From assembly GCF_016904885.1 (NCBI RefSeq), contig NZ_JADWYI010000001.1, positions 3,720,001-3,784,000 of the forward strand: a stretch of 64,000 nt of DNA, read 5' to 3'. Source of the DNA: Archangium primigenium. Lineage in GTDB: Bacteria; Myxococcota; Myxococcia; Myxococcales; Myxococcaceae. Positions 27,373 to 35,564 of the stretch are shown here, piece by piece. A program made the translations under genes and the position numbers. Positions within the stretch are counted from its first letter, which is position 1, and each line of letters starts with the position of its first letter. The notes beneath the pieces were generated by a model that saw only the letters and a program-made list of their open reading frames with translations, ran no database searches and was not told the DNA's origin.

Positions 27373-27965
27373 CGCGGGCTCCAGGGCAGGGGCACCCCGG
27401 CCTGGCCGAGCAGCGCCAGCGTCTCCCCCAGCGGCAGGCCAATGACGTTGGTGGGGCTGCCCTCCACCGAGGCCACCAGGAATCCCCCCTTGCCCTGGAT
27501 GGCGTAGCTGCCCGCCTTGTCCAGGGGCTCCCCCGTCGCCGCGTACCAGGCGATTTCCTCGGAACCCAGGGAACGGAACGTGACGCGGGTGCGTACCAGC
27601 ACGGACGTCATGCGCGCTCCGACGAGCGCCACGCCGGTGTGCACCTCATGTGTCCTGCCCGACAATCGCGTGAGCATCCCCCGGGCCTCGGCCTCGTCCT
27701 GGGGTTTGCCGAGGAGCATGCCGTCGAGCGCCACGGTGGTGTCGGCGGCCAGCACCCAGGCGCCGGGTCGCCGGGCGGCCACGGCCCGGGCCTTCTCCCG
27801 CGCCAGCCGCAGCACGTAGGCTCCCGCCTCCTCGCCCGCCGTGGGGGTTTCGTCGATGTCCGCGGCCGACACCTCGAAGACGAGGCCAAGCTGGCCGAGC
27901 AACTCCCGCCGCCGCGGCGAGGCCGAGGCGAGAACGAGCTGGGTTTGACCCACTGGTGTGTGCAT
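27369..27965 (-). CDS. maf: Maf family nucleoside triphosphate pyrophosphatase
   Basis: 198 residues from the ATG at 27965; the longer open frame runs antisense through the neighbouring cyclase gene and is spurious. The phosphate-binding block [12 protein letters not shown] is at the N-terminus, [10 protein letters not shown] carries the catalytic Asp, and [25 protein letters not shown] and [10 protein letters not shown] complete the family. Maf proteins hydrolyse dTTP/UTP or modified NTPs and are linked to septum control. It is followed by yggS with a four-base overlap. Confidence 0.94.
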   Translation of the reverse strand: MHTPVGQTQLVLASASPRRRELLGQLGLVFEVSAADIDETPTAGEEAGAYVLRLAREKARAVAARRPGAWVLAADTTVALDGMLLGKPQDEAEARGMLTRLSGRTHEVHTGVALVGARMTSVLVRTRVTFRSLGSEEIAWYAATGEPLDKAGSYAIQGKGGFLVASVEGSPTNVIGLPLGETLALLGQAGVPLPWSPR

Positions 27966-28010
27966 GTTACGGCTCGGCTCTAGCAGAACTGCGCCCTGGA
28001 GTGGATCTGG

Positions 28011-29102
28011 ATGAATCCCGCGGACCTGCTCGCGGCCATGACGCGCACGGTGGAGCAGCTCGCCGCCTACAACGACATCGCCAAGGCGTTGACCTCCACG
28101 CTCGAACTGCGCGAGGTCCTCAGTTTGATGATGGAGAAGGTGCGCAGCCTGCTGCGGCCTCGGAACTGGTCCCTGCTGCTGCAGGACGAGCGGACGGGAA
28201 AGCTGTACTTCGAGATCGCCGTGGGGGAGGGGGCCGAGGTCCTCAAGGGCCTGCAGCTCGCTCCAGGCGAGGGCATCGCTGGCACGGTGTTCTCCACGGG
28301 CGCGGCGCGGCTGGTGGCGGACGTATCGCATGATCCGGCCTTCGCCGCCCGCTTCGATGCCGCCTCCACCTTCCGCACCCGCTCCATCGTGGCCGTGCCG
28401 CTCATCGCGCGCGGCCAGGTGCTGGGTGTCATCGAGCTGGTCAACGGGCTGTCGGATCGGCCCTTCAACCAGGAAGATTTGATGGCGCTCACGGCGATCG
28501 CGGACTTCGCGGCCATCGCCATCGAGAACGCGCGCAACTTCCGGCGGGTGCAGGAGCTCACCATCAAGGACGAGCACACGGGCGTCTACAACGCCCGCCA
28601 CCTGCGCGCCCAGCTCGAGCACGAGGTGCGCCGCTCCCAGCGCTTCCACCACCCGGTGTCGCTCGTCTTCCTGGACCTGGATCACTTCAAGTCCATCAAC
28701 GACGCGCACGGGCACCTGGTGGGCAGCGCCGTGCTGCGCGAGGTGGGCGATCTGCTCATGTCGTGCTGCCGCCAGCTCGACTACGTCTTTCGCTACGGCG
28801 GGGACGAGTTCGCCCTGCTGCTGGTGGAGACGGGCACGGACGGCGCGGTGATCACGGCCACGCGCATCCGCGATGCCTTCCGCAACCAGCGCTTCCAGCA
28901 GGCGGCGGAGCTGGACCTGATGGTGACGGCGAGCCTGGGCGTGGCCACCTACCCCGAGCACGCCCTGTCCGCGGTGGACCTGGTGCGGGCGGCGGACTTC
29001 GCCATGTACGAGGCCAAGGCCCGGGGCCGGGACGACATCCGGGTGGCCGTGCCCCACATGGACCGGCCCGCGGGCGTGGCGTCGCGCATCGGCCGGAAAT
29101 GA
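28011..29102 (+). CDS. GAF-GGDEF diguanylate cyclase
   Basis: 363 residues, soluble. A GAF domain occupies about 30-180 ([34 protein letters not shown]). The GGDEF domain starts near 190 with [16 protein letters not shown]. The active-site GGDEF is intact at 263-267, and an inhibitory-site RxxD (Arg254-Asp257) lies five residues before it. It should make cyclic di-GMP and be limited by product. The signal sensed by the GAF domain is unknown. It is divergent from maf, and a double hairpin follows its stop. Confidence 0.94.
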   Translation: MNPADLLAAMTRTVEQLAAYNDIAKALTSTLELREVLSLMMEKVRSLLRPRNWSLLLQDERTGKLYFEIAVGEGAEVLKGLQLAPGEGIAGTVFSTGAARLVADVSHDPAFAARFDAASTFRTRSIVAVPLIARGQVLGVIELVNGLSDRPFNQEDLMALTAIADFAAIAIENARNFRRVQELTIKDEHTGVYNARHLRAQLEHEVRRSQRFHHPVSLVFLDLDHFKSINDAHGHLVGSAVLREVGDLLMSCCRQLDYVFRYGGDEFALLLVETGTDGAVITATRIRDAFRNQRFQQAAELDLMVTASLGVATYPEHALSAVDLVRAADFAMYEAKARGRDDIRVAVPHMDRPAGVASRIGRK

Positions 29103-29106
29103 CGAC

Positions 29107-29165
29107 GGGCGCCGCTCCCGTGGGGGAGACGGCGCCCGGTGGGGCCCTCGGAGGGGACGGGCCCC
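29107..29165. terminator. Two tandem hairpins between convergent genes
   Basis: GGGCGCCG at 29107-29114 pairs with CGGCGCCC at 29130-29137, with an inner CTCCC/GGGAG extension. GGGGCCC at 29141-29147 pairs with GGGCCCC at 29159-29165. They fill the 69-base gap between the cyclase gene and the PpiD-like gene and can serve both strands. Confidence 0.6.
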
Positions 29166-29171
29166 GGGTGA

Positions 29172-30737
29172 CTAGCCGCCCACGGCCTGGTCGAGCACGG
29201 TGGGGTTGGTCTCCACCTTGCCGCTCTGGCGCAGCGCCTTGAGGAAGGAGTCGGCCACCTCGTACTGCTTGGCCTGCTCGGCCTGCTGGCGCAGCTCGGT
29301 CTTCTTCTCGGCGAACTTCGTGTCATCCGGCAGCTGGCGCTCGGTCACCTGGGCGATCACGAAGCCCTCGCCCACGGGGTAGGCCTGCTCGAGCAGGGCG
29401 GGGCCCTTGGTGGCGAACACGGCGGTGACGAGGTCCGGCGCCGGGCCCAGGTGGGGGATGTTGGAGGCGGCGGCGGTGAAGGTGTCCGTCTGCACGGCCT
29501 CCGGGCGCGTCTCGGTCTCGAAGCGCAGGAGCGCCGGCTGGCCCTCCTTCTCCGGCGGGAACAGCGTGGCGAGCGTCTTGCCGCCCTTGGCCGCGGCCAG
29601 GGCCTTGTCCGCCTCGGCGCGCGCCGTGCCCTGGGCCTTGTCCTTCTTGTAGAGCGAGGTGGCAATCTCGTCCTGCACCTGCTCGAGCGTGCGGTCCTGG
29701 GCCGGCTTCTTCTCCTCCACCTTCACCAGGTGCACGCCAAAGCGCGTCTCCACCGGCTCGGTCACCTTGCCGGCCTCCAGCGCGAAGGCGGCGTTGGCCA
29801 GGGCCGGATCCCAGTTGCCGCGCTCCACCCAGCCCAGGTCGCCGCCGCTGGCCTTGGTGCCCGGGTCCTCGCTGCTGGCGCTCGCCACGGTGGCGAAGTC
29901 CTTGCCGCCCTCGAGCTCCTGACGCAGGGCCTGGGCGCGCGCGAGCGCCTGGGACTTCTGCTCGGGCGTGGCCTCGGGCGCGAGCTTCACCAGGATCTGC
30001 CGGGCGCGGATGCGCTCGGGCTGCTGGTAGAGGAAGCGGTTGGTCTCGTAGTACTCCTTGATCTCCTTCTCGTGGCCCTGCTTGAAGGCGGCGAGCTCGG
30101 CGGCGGTGGGCGCGGCGACCTTGTCCGCGTACATGCTCGGCAGGAAGCGGGCGAACACCACGCGGGCCTGGTTGCCCTCCTTCTCGAAGCGGGTGCGCAC
30201 CTCGTCGTCGGAGACGACCACGCCGTTCTGCACCACGCCCAGCATCTTCTGGGCGGTCAGGCGCTTGCGCAGCGACTCCTCGTAGTCCGCCGGGGTCTGG
30301 CGGAAGTAGTCGCGCAGGACCTGGGTGTAGGTGGGGTAGTCGAACTGGCCGTCCTTCTGGAACTCGGGGCTGCGCTGGAGGATCTTGAGGATCTCCTCGT
30401 CCGAGGCGCGCACCCCGTGCTGGGCGGCGGCCTGGGAGAGCAGCTCGGTGTTCACCAGCCGGTCCAGCACCGTCTTGGGCAGGCCGAACTGCCGGGCGAC
30501 CGCCTCGGTGATGGGCTGGCCCTGCTGCCGCAGGTACTGGAGCTGACCCGCGTACTCCCGCAGGAACTCGTTGGCGGGAATTTCCTTGCCGTTGACCACC
30601 GCGGCGGCCGAGGGCGCCGCGCCCCCTCCCGTGTTGGCGAACCCGTTGTTGCCCGGGCCGAACTGGACGGTGAACACCACCGCGATCGCGATGATGAAGA
30701 GGAGCGAGAAGACCTTGCGCGGATCCAGAGAGCCCAT
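29172..30737 (-). CDS. PpiD/SurA-like peptidyl-prolyl isomerase, membrane-anchored
   Basis: 521 residues. One membrane helix (about 10-27, SLLFIIAIAVVFTVQF) anchors a periplasmic chaperone. A SurA_N-like domain (about 45-200; VVNGKEIPANEFLREYAGQL) precedes a parvulin domain (about 245-345; RARQILVKLAP, ASGGDLGWVERG, FGVHLVKVEE), and a C-terminal chaperone-like part follows. This is the PpiD layout, with a single parvulin domain and somewhat shorter than E. coli PpiD. It should help fold exported proteins. It is divergent from the mreC operon. Confidence 0.9.
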   Translation of the reverse strand: MGSLDPRKVFSLLFIIAIAVVFTVQFGPGNNGFANTGGGAAPSAAAVVNGKEIPANEFLREYAGQLQYLRQQGQPITEAVARQFGLPKTVLDRLVNTELLSQAAAQHGVRASDEEILKILQRSPEFQKDGQFDYPTYTQVLRDYFRQTPADYEESLRKRLTAQKMLGVVQNGVVVSDDEVRTRFEKEGNQARVVFARFLPSMYADKVAAPTAAELAAFKQGHEKEIKEYYETNRFLYQQPERIRARQILVKLAPEATPEQKSQALARAQALRQELEGGKDFATVASASSEDPGTKASGGDLGWVERGNWDPALANAAFALEAGKVTEPVETRFGVHLVKVEEKKPAQDRTLEQVQDEIATSLYKKDKAQGTARAEADKALAAAKGGKTLATLFPPEKEGQPALLRFETETRPEAVQTDTFTAAASNIPHLGPAPDLVTAVFATKGPALLEQAYPVGEGFVIAQVTERQLPDDTKFAEKKTELRQQAEQAKQYEVADSFLKALRQSGKVETNPTVLDQAVGG

Positions 30738-30864
30738 GATGCCGTGACCGTTTCCGTGACTTGAATGCGACGGGAACGCCCCCGGATTGGAAGGTTTCCC
30801 GAAGCGCGTGTGTTGGGTGCCCGGTCGGAAGTGGGAAGTTGTGACGTCCCCCTCCGTGAAGGCC

Positions 30865-30894
30865 TTGACTGCCTAGAGCAACACCCCGGATAAA
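30865..30894 (+). promoter_or_regulatory. Candidate promoter of the mre operon
   Basis: TTGACT at 30865-30870 and GATAAA at 30889-30894 are 18 bases apart, 75 bases before mreC. They lie in the most AT-rich part of the divergent region between the PpiD-like gene and mreC. Confidence 0.45.
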
Positions 30895-30968
30895 GCAAGC
30901 GATTCAGAGTAGTTAGCGCCTCCCCCCGCCGCCTCCCGCTCCCCCTCTCCCACACGGACCTCCACGAA

Positions 30969-31826
30969 GTGTTGTCGCTTCTCAAGCGCTACCGGACGCT
31001 ACTCATCGTGGGAGCCTTGCTGCTCTACCCGTTCGGGTCCTTCCTGACGACGGGGCGACGCGGCCGGGAGCCCAATGTCTTGGACCGTGCCGTCATCGGC
31101 CTGACCGCTCCCTTGCAGCGCGGGCTGGTGGGCCTCATCGATGGGGTGAAGGCCATGGTGTTCGGCTACCTGGACCTGCGGGAGGTCCGCCAGGAGAACG
31201 AGCAGCTGCGCGCGGAGAACCTCCAGCTGAGGGCGAGCGTCCAGGCACTGGGCGAGGCCCGGGTGGAGAATGATCGGCTGCGGGGCCTGCTCGGCTACTC
31301 GGAGTCCTCGCCGGGGCCGGACATCGCCGCGCGGGTCATCGGGGTCAACCCGGTGAGCAAGCTCCTGTCGGTGCGCATCAACCGGGGCGAGTCGGACGGG
31401 GTGTTCCGCGGCATGTCCGTGGTGACGCCCGACGGCATCGTGGGCCAGGTGGTGCGCACGACGGGCGGCTGGGCGGACGTGGTGCTGGTGACGGACGCGC
31501 AGAGCCGGGTGGGCGTGCGGGTGCAGCGCTCGCGCTCGCGGGGTACCGCGGCCGGCGCGGGCAAGGGCCCCCTGCAACTGGAGAACATGCTGCGCACCGA
31601 GGACATCCAGGAGGGCGACCTCATCATCACCTCGGGCACGGACGGGGTGTATCCGCCGGGCCTGGTGGTAGGCACGGTGACGCACCTGGAGAAGACCGAG
31701 CACGGCATGTTCCTGGGCGGAGACATCGTTCCCGCGGTGGACACCACGCGGCTGGAGGAGGTGCTCGTGCGCGGCAACGCCTTTGGCTCCATGGCCCAGT
31801 CCCAGCAGGAGGGGGGCACGCGATGA
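30969..31826 (+). CDS. mreC: Rod shape-determining protein MreC
   Basis: 285 residues from GTG at 30969. One membrane helix (about 10-28) is followed by a coiled coil (about 70-105; REVRQENEQLRAENLQLRA), and then the beta-barrel MreC domain with ARVIGVNPVSKLLSVRINRGESDGV and DLIITSGTDGVYPPGLVVG. MreC links the cytoskeletal MreB to PBP2 and RodA during side-wall growth. mreB itself is not in the window. mreD overlaps its stop by four bases. Confidence 0.95.
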   Translation: MLSLLKRYRTLLIVGALLLYPFGSFLTTGRRGREPNVLDRAVIGLTAPLQRGLVGLIDGVKAMVFGYLDLREVRQENEQLRAENLQLRASVQALGEARVENDRLRGLLGYSESSPGPDIAARVIGVNPVSKLLSVRINRGESDGVFRGMSVVTPDGIVGQVVRTTGGWADVVLVTDAQSRVGVRVQRSRSRGTAAGAGKGPLQLENMLRTEDIQEGDLIITSGTDGVYPPGLVVGTVTHLEKTEHGMFLGGDIVPAVDTTRLEEVLVRGNAFGSMAQSQQEGGTR

Positions 31827-32329
31827 AGTTCCTGGTCACCGTGGCCCTGGCGCTCGTGCTGCTGACGCTGGAGTCGGTGCTGGTGCAGCAGCTGGGCCTG
31901 GCCATCAGCCGCATCGACGTGACGGTGGTGCTCGTGGCCTTCCTGGCCCTGCGCGCCAGCACCATCGAGGGCGCCATCTCCTCGTTCGCCGTGGGCTACC
32001 TGCTGGACCTGATGAGCGGCCAGCCCACGGGGCTGTTCACCTTCCTGGCCGTCTTCATCTTCCTCATCGGCCGGCTGGTGGCGCGGCTCACGGACGTGCG
32101 GGGCCGGGCGTCCTTCGTGCTCTTCGCCATGGGGGGTGACGTGACCCACGGCGCGCTCACGGGCTTCTTCACCTGGCTCACCACCAAGGATGGCTCGGCC
32201 TCGGCGATCCTCCCGGGCCTGCCCCTGCAGGTGGCGCTCACGGGCGTGGCGGCGGCCCTGCTCTATCCCCTGCTGCGGCGCTTCGAGGTGTCGCAGGATC
32301 GTTCCTCCTCCGCGGGACTCTTGCGTTGA
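31823..32329 (+). CDS. mreD: Rod shape-determining protein MreD
   Basis: 168 residues with about five membrane helices. LAISRIDVTVVLVAFLALRA and AVGYLLDLMSGQPTGLFTF fit the MreD family. Its ATG overlaps mreC and its stop overlaps the start of the PBP2 gene, so the three are translationally coupled. It is the integral membrane partner of the elongation complex. Confidence 0.92.
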   Translation: MKFLVTVALALVLLTLESVLVQQLGLAISRIDVTVVLVAFLALRASTIEGAISSFAVGYLLDLMSGQPTGLFTFLAVFIFLIGRLVARLTDVRGRASFVLFAMGGDVTHGALTGFFTWLTTKDGSASAILPGLPLQVALTGVAAALLYPLLRRFEVSQDRSSSAGLLR

Positions 32330-34338
32330 CGACCCTCTCCGAGACCACCCCCGGGCGCGACCTCAAGCGCCGCTTCGTCTGGCTGGGCCTGGCCATGGTG
32401 CTGGGCATGGTGGTGCTCTCCGTGCAGCTCTACCGGCTGCAGATCACCCAGGGCGAGGAGTACGCGGCCAAGAGCGTGGCCAACTTCGTGAAGGAGGTGC
32501 GCCTGCGCGCCGATCGCGGCCTCATCAAGGACCGCCGCGGCGCCATCCTCGTGGACAGCCGCCCCTCCTTCGACGCCTTCATCACCCCGGCCTTCTGCAC
32601 CAACTGCGCCGACGAGGTGCTGCCGCGCCTGGGTGAGCTGCTCGGCTGGGACGAGCCCACGCGCAAGCGCATGGAGGATCAGATCCGCATCGCCCGCCGC
32701 GCCGCGCCCTTCATCCCGCTGCCGGTGCGCGTGGACCTCACCCGGGACGAGTACGACCGCATCAATGCCCGGCGCGACATGCTCGACGGCGTGGAAGTGG
32801 TGCCGGTGCCCCACCGCAACTACCGCACCGGGAGCGTGCTGTCGCACGTGCTCGGCTACATGAACGAGATCAATCCGGAGGAGCTCGAGCGGCTCAACGC
32901 CGAGGGCGGCCACTACGCGCTGGGCGACTACGTCGGCCGACGCGGCCTGGAGCGCTCGTTCGAGTACGCGCTGTGCGGCACGGACGGGGTGCGCAAGGAG
33001 GTCGTCAACGCGCGCGGCCGGGTGCTCGAGGAGTTCAACAACAAGCTGGGCCAGGACACGATGCTGCCCTCGCGGCCGGGCAACAACCTGGTGCTGTCGC
33101 TGGACATGCGCCTGCAGGAGGCCGCCGAGCAGGCATTCCCGGGCTCCGCGGGCGCCATGGTGGTGGTGGACGTGAAGACGGGCTTCATCCGCGCGCTGGT
33201 GTCGCGCCCCGGCTTCGACTCCAACCTGCTCACCGGCCGCATCACGCCCTCGCAGATGTACGCCCTGGCGCGCGATCCACTCCAGCCCATGGTCAACCGC
33301 GTCTCGGCCAACCACTTCAGCCCCGGCTCCACCTTTAAAGTCATCTCCACGCTGGCCGCCTACAAGTCGGGCCTGTTCCGGCCGGAGAGCACCGTCACCT
33401 GCACGGGCAGCTACCGGCTCGGCGCGCGGGCCTGGCGCTGCCACAAGGACAGCGGCCACGGCCCCGTCAACGGCAAGACGGCGCTGCAGTACTCGTGCGA
33501 CTCGTGGTTCTACAAGGTGGCGGACACCATCGGGTTGGATCCCATCGCGGACATGGCCAAGTCGCTGGGCATGGGCTCGCCCACGGGCATTGGCGTGCTC
33601 GCCGAGGTGCCCGGCATCATGCCGTCCACCGAGTACCACGACAAGGTGTCCCCCGGCGGCTACACCAAGGGCATGGCGCTCAACAGCGTCATGGGCCAGG
33701 GCGACGTGAACGCCACGCCCCTGCAGGTGGTGATGCTCTACGCGGCCATCGCCAACGGCGGCACGCTGTTCAAGCCCCAGCTCGTCGAGCGTGTGGAGGG
33801 CCTGGATGGCAGCGTGGTGGAGAAGTTCGACCCGCAGGTGGTGCGCAAGGTGACGATCCCCGAGGCGCACCGCAAGGCGGTGATGGATGCGCTCGTGGCC
33901 ACGGTGAACGAGCCGGGCGGCACGGCCTATCGCGCCGCCGCGGGCGTGCGCGAGCACCTCAAGGAAGTGGTGATCGCGGGCAAGACGGGCAGCGCGCAGG
34001 TGGCGGCCATCGGCGCGGTGCGTCTCAAGGAGCACCAGATGGACTTCTTCCAGCGCGACCACGCGTGGTTCGCGGGCATCGCCCCGGCAGATGATCCGGA
34101 GATCGCCATCGTGGTGCTCAACGAGCACGGCGGCCACGGTGGCGCCGACGCCGCGCCCGGCGGCATGATCGTCCTGCAGAAGTACTTCGAGCTGAAGAAG
34201 GAGGACGCCGCGAGGGCCAAGGCGGACACGTCCGCCCCGGCGCTGGAGACCGCGCCCATCCAGAACCAGGGCACGCTGTCCCGGGGCACGCAGCCCCCGG
34301 CGGCCGGAACGGGAGGCTCGGATGCAGTTGCGCATTGA
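32326..34338 (+). CDS. mrdA: Penicillin-binding protein 2 (elongation transpeptidase)
   Basis: 670 residues from a TTG at 32326 that overlaps the mreD stop. A membrane helix (about 18-38) is followed by a pedestal domain with RADRGLIKDRRGAIL. The transpeptidase domain has Ser335-Thr-Phe-Lys338 (the SxxK active site), Ser390-Cys-Asp392 as second motif, and Lys553-Thr-Gly. It cross-links side-wall peptidoglycan with RodA, which overlaps its 3' end. Extra Cys residues in the periplasmic part (FCTNCADE and VTCTG...WRCHKD) are unusual and could form disulfides. The last 60 residues are a low-complexity tail. Confidence 0.95.
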   Translation: MTTLSETTPGRDLKRRFVWLGLAMVLGMVVLSVQLYRLQITQGEEYAAKSVANFVKEVRLRADRGLIKDRRGAILVDSRPSFDAFITPAFCTNCADEVLPRLGELLGWDEPTRKRMEDQIRIARRAAPFIPLPVRVDLTRDEYDRINARRDMLDGVEVVPVPHRNYRTGSVLSHVLGYMNEINPEELERLNAEGGHYALGDYVGRRGLERSFEYALCGTDGVRKEVVNARGRVLEEFNNKLGQDTMLPSRPGNNLVLSLDMRLQEAAEQAFPGSAGAMVVVDVKTGFIRALVSRPGFDSNLLTGRITPSQMYALARDPLQPMVNRVSANHFSPGSTFKVISTLAAYKSGLFRPESTVTCTGSYRLGARAWRCHKDSGHGPVNGKTALQYSCDSWFYKVADTIGLDPIADMAKSLGMGSPTGIGVLAEVPGIMPSTEYHDKVSPGGYTKGMALNSVMGQGDVNATPLQVVMLYAAIANGGTLFKPQLVERVEGLDGSVVEKFDPQVVRKVTIPEAHRKAVMDALVATVNEPGGTAYRAAAGVREHLKEVVIAGKTGSAQVAAIGAVRLKEHQMDFFQRDHAWFAGIAPADDPEIAIVVLNEHGGHGGADAAPGGMIVLQKYFELKKEDAARAKADTSAPALETAPIQNQGTLSRGTQPPAAGTGGSDAVAH

Positions 34339-35473
34339 GCGCCGCATGCTGCCCCACGTCCCGTGGGGCCTGATTCTCAGCGTGCTGGCGGTGATGGGGC
34401 TGGGCATCTTCAACCTGGCCTCGGCCTCGCGCTCGCAGGCCTCGCCGGTGTGGACGAGCCAGGCGGCCTACGTGGGCGTCAGCATCCTGGCCGCGCTCGT
34501 GGTGTGTCTGGTGGACTACCGCGTCATCAAGAACATGGCGCTGCCCATCTACGTGCTCAACATCGTGGCGCTCCTGGCGCTGCGGCTGTTCGGGCACAAG
34601 GCCAAGGGCGCGGAGAGCTGGTTCGTCGTCGGCCCCATCCGTATCCAGCCCGCCGAGTTCATGAAGATCGGCGTGCTGCTCATGCTCGCCAAGGTCTACC
34701 ACGACGACTTCAAGCCGGGGGAGGGCTCCTACGGCATCAAGCGCCTCATCAAGCCGGTGCTCGTGGTGATGGTGCCCACCACGCTCGTGCTGGTGCAGCC
34801 GGACCTGGGCACGGCGTTGATGATGCTGTTGTCCTCGGCCACGGTCATCCTGTTCGGCAAGGTGCGCTGGTACCTGGTGGCGGTGATCGTCGTGGGCTTC
34901 CTCTCCGGCGCGGGCATCATCTGGAACGACTACGTGCGCGAGATGCCCGAGCCGCGCACCACCGTCGTGCGCCACTTGCTCAAGCCGCACCAGAGCAAGC
35001 GCATCTCCGGGTGGTTGGATCCGGAGTCGGACCTGCGCGGCAGCGGCTACCACGCCGCCCAGTCGAAGATCGCCGTGGGCTCCGGCGGCCTGCATGGCAA
35101 GGGATGGAAGGAGGGCACCCAGACGGGTCTGTCCTTCCTGCCCGAGCAGCACACGGACTTCATCTTCTCCGTGTGGGCCGAGGAGCACGGCTTCCTCAAG
35201 TGCGTGCTGCTCTTGGTGCTCTACGGGCTCGTCTTCGTGCTGGGCCTGGGCGTGGGCTTCACCGCGCGCGACCGCTTCGGCGCCTTCGCTGCCGTGGGCG
35301 TGGTGGCGATGATCTTCTGGCAGGTGTTCGAGAACATCGGGATGGTGATTGGCCTGCTGCCGGTGACGGGCATCACCCTGCCGCTGTTGAGCTATGGCGG
35401 CTCGTCGCTGGTGAGCGTGATGCTCTGCATCGGCCTGCTCGTGAACATCAGCATGCGCCGCCACATGTTCTGA
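34322..35473 (+). CDS. rodA: SEDS peptidoglycan glycosyltransferase RodA
   Basis: 383 residues with about ten membrane helices. The SEDS blocks are present: GAESWFVVGPIRIQPAEF, the catalytic-loop region IAVGSGGLHGKGWKEGTQ with FLPEQHTDFIFSVWAEEHG, and GLLPVTGITLPLLSYGGSSL. It polymerises glycan strands for side-wall growth, paired with PBP2. It starts 17 bases before the PBP2 stop. It is the last gene of the mre unit. Confidence 0.96.
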   Translation: MQLRIERRMLPHVPWGLILSVLAVMGLGIFNLASASRSQASPVWTSQAAYVGVSILAALVVCLVDYRVIKNMALPIYVLNIVALLALRLFGHKAKGAESWFVVGPIRIQPAEFMKIGVLLMLAKVYHDDFKPGEGSYGIKRLIKPVLVVMVPTTLVLVQPDLGTALMMLLSSATVILFGKVRWYLVAVIVVGFLSGAGIIWNDYVREMPEPRTTVVRHLLKPHQSKRISGWLDPESDLRGSGYHAAQSKIAVGSGGLHGKGWKEGTQTGLSFLPEQHTDFIFSVWAEEHGFLKCVLLLVLYGLVFVLGLGVGFTARDRFGAFAAVGVVAMIFWQVFENIGMVIGLLPVTGITLPLLSYGGSSLVSVMLCIGLLVNISMRRHMF

Positions 35474-35474
35474 G

Positions 35475-35509
35475 CCCCGGCGCCGTCCTCGGCCCGACAG
35501 AGGCCGGGG
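35475..35509 (+). terminator. Weak hairpin after rodA
   Basis: CCCCGGC at 35475-35481 can pair with GCCGGGG at 35503-35509, with a nested CGGCC/GGCCG alternative. It may separate the mre operon from the LanB gene. Confidence 0.3.
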
Positions 35510-35564
35510 GGCGTGACGGAGCCGTCTCGGGGCGCCTGCTAGGGTCCTCCCTCGGGGGGAGTCC

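Noticed and set aside
29451..30764. Plus-strand frame of 437 codons
   Set aside because: Antisense to the PpiD-like gene; shadow composition.
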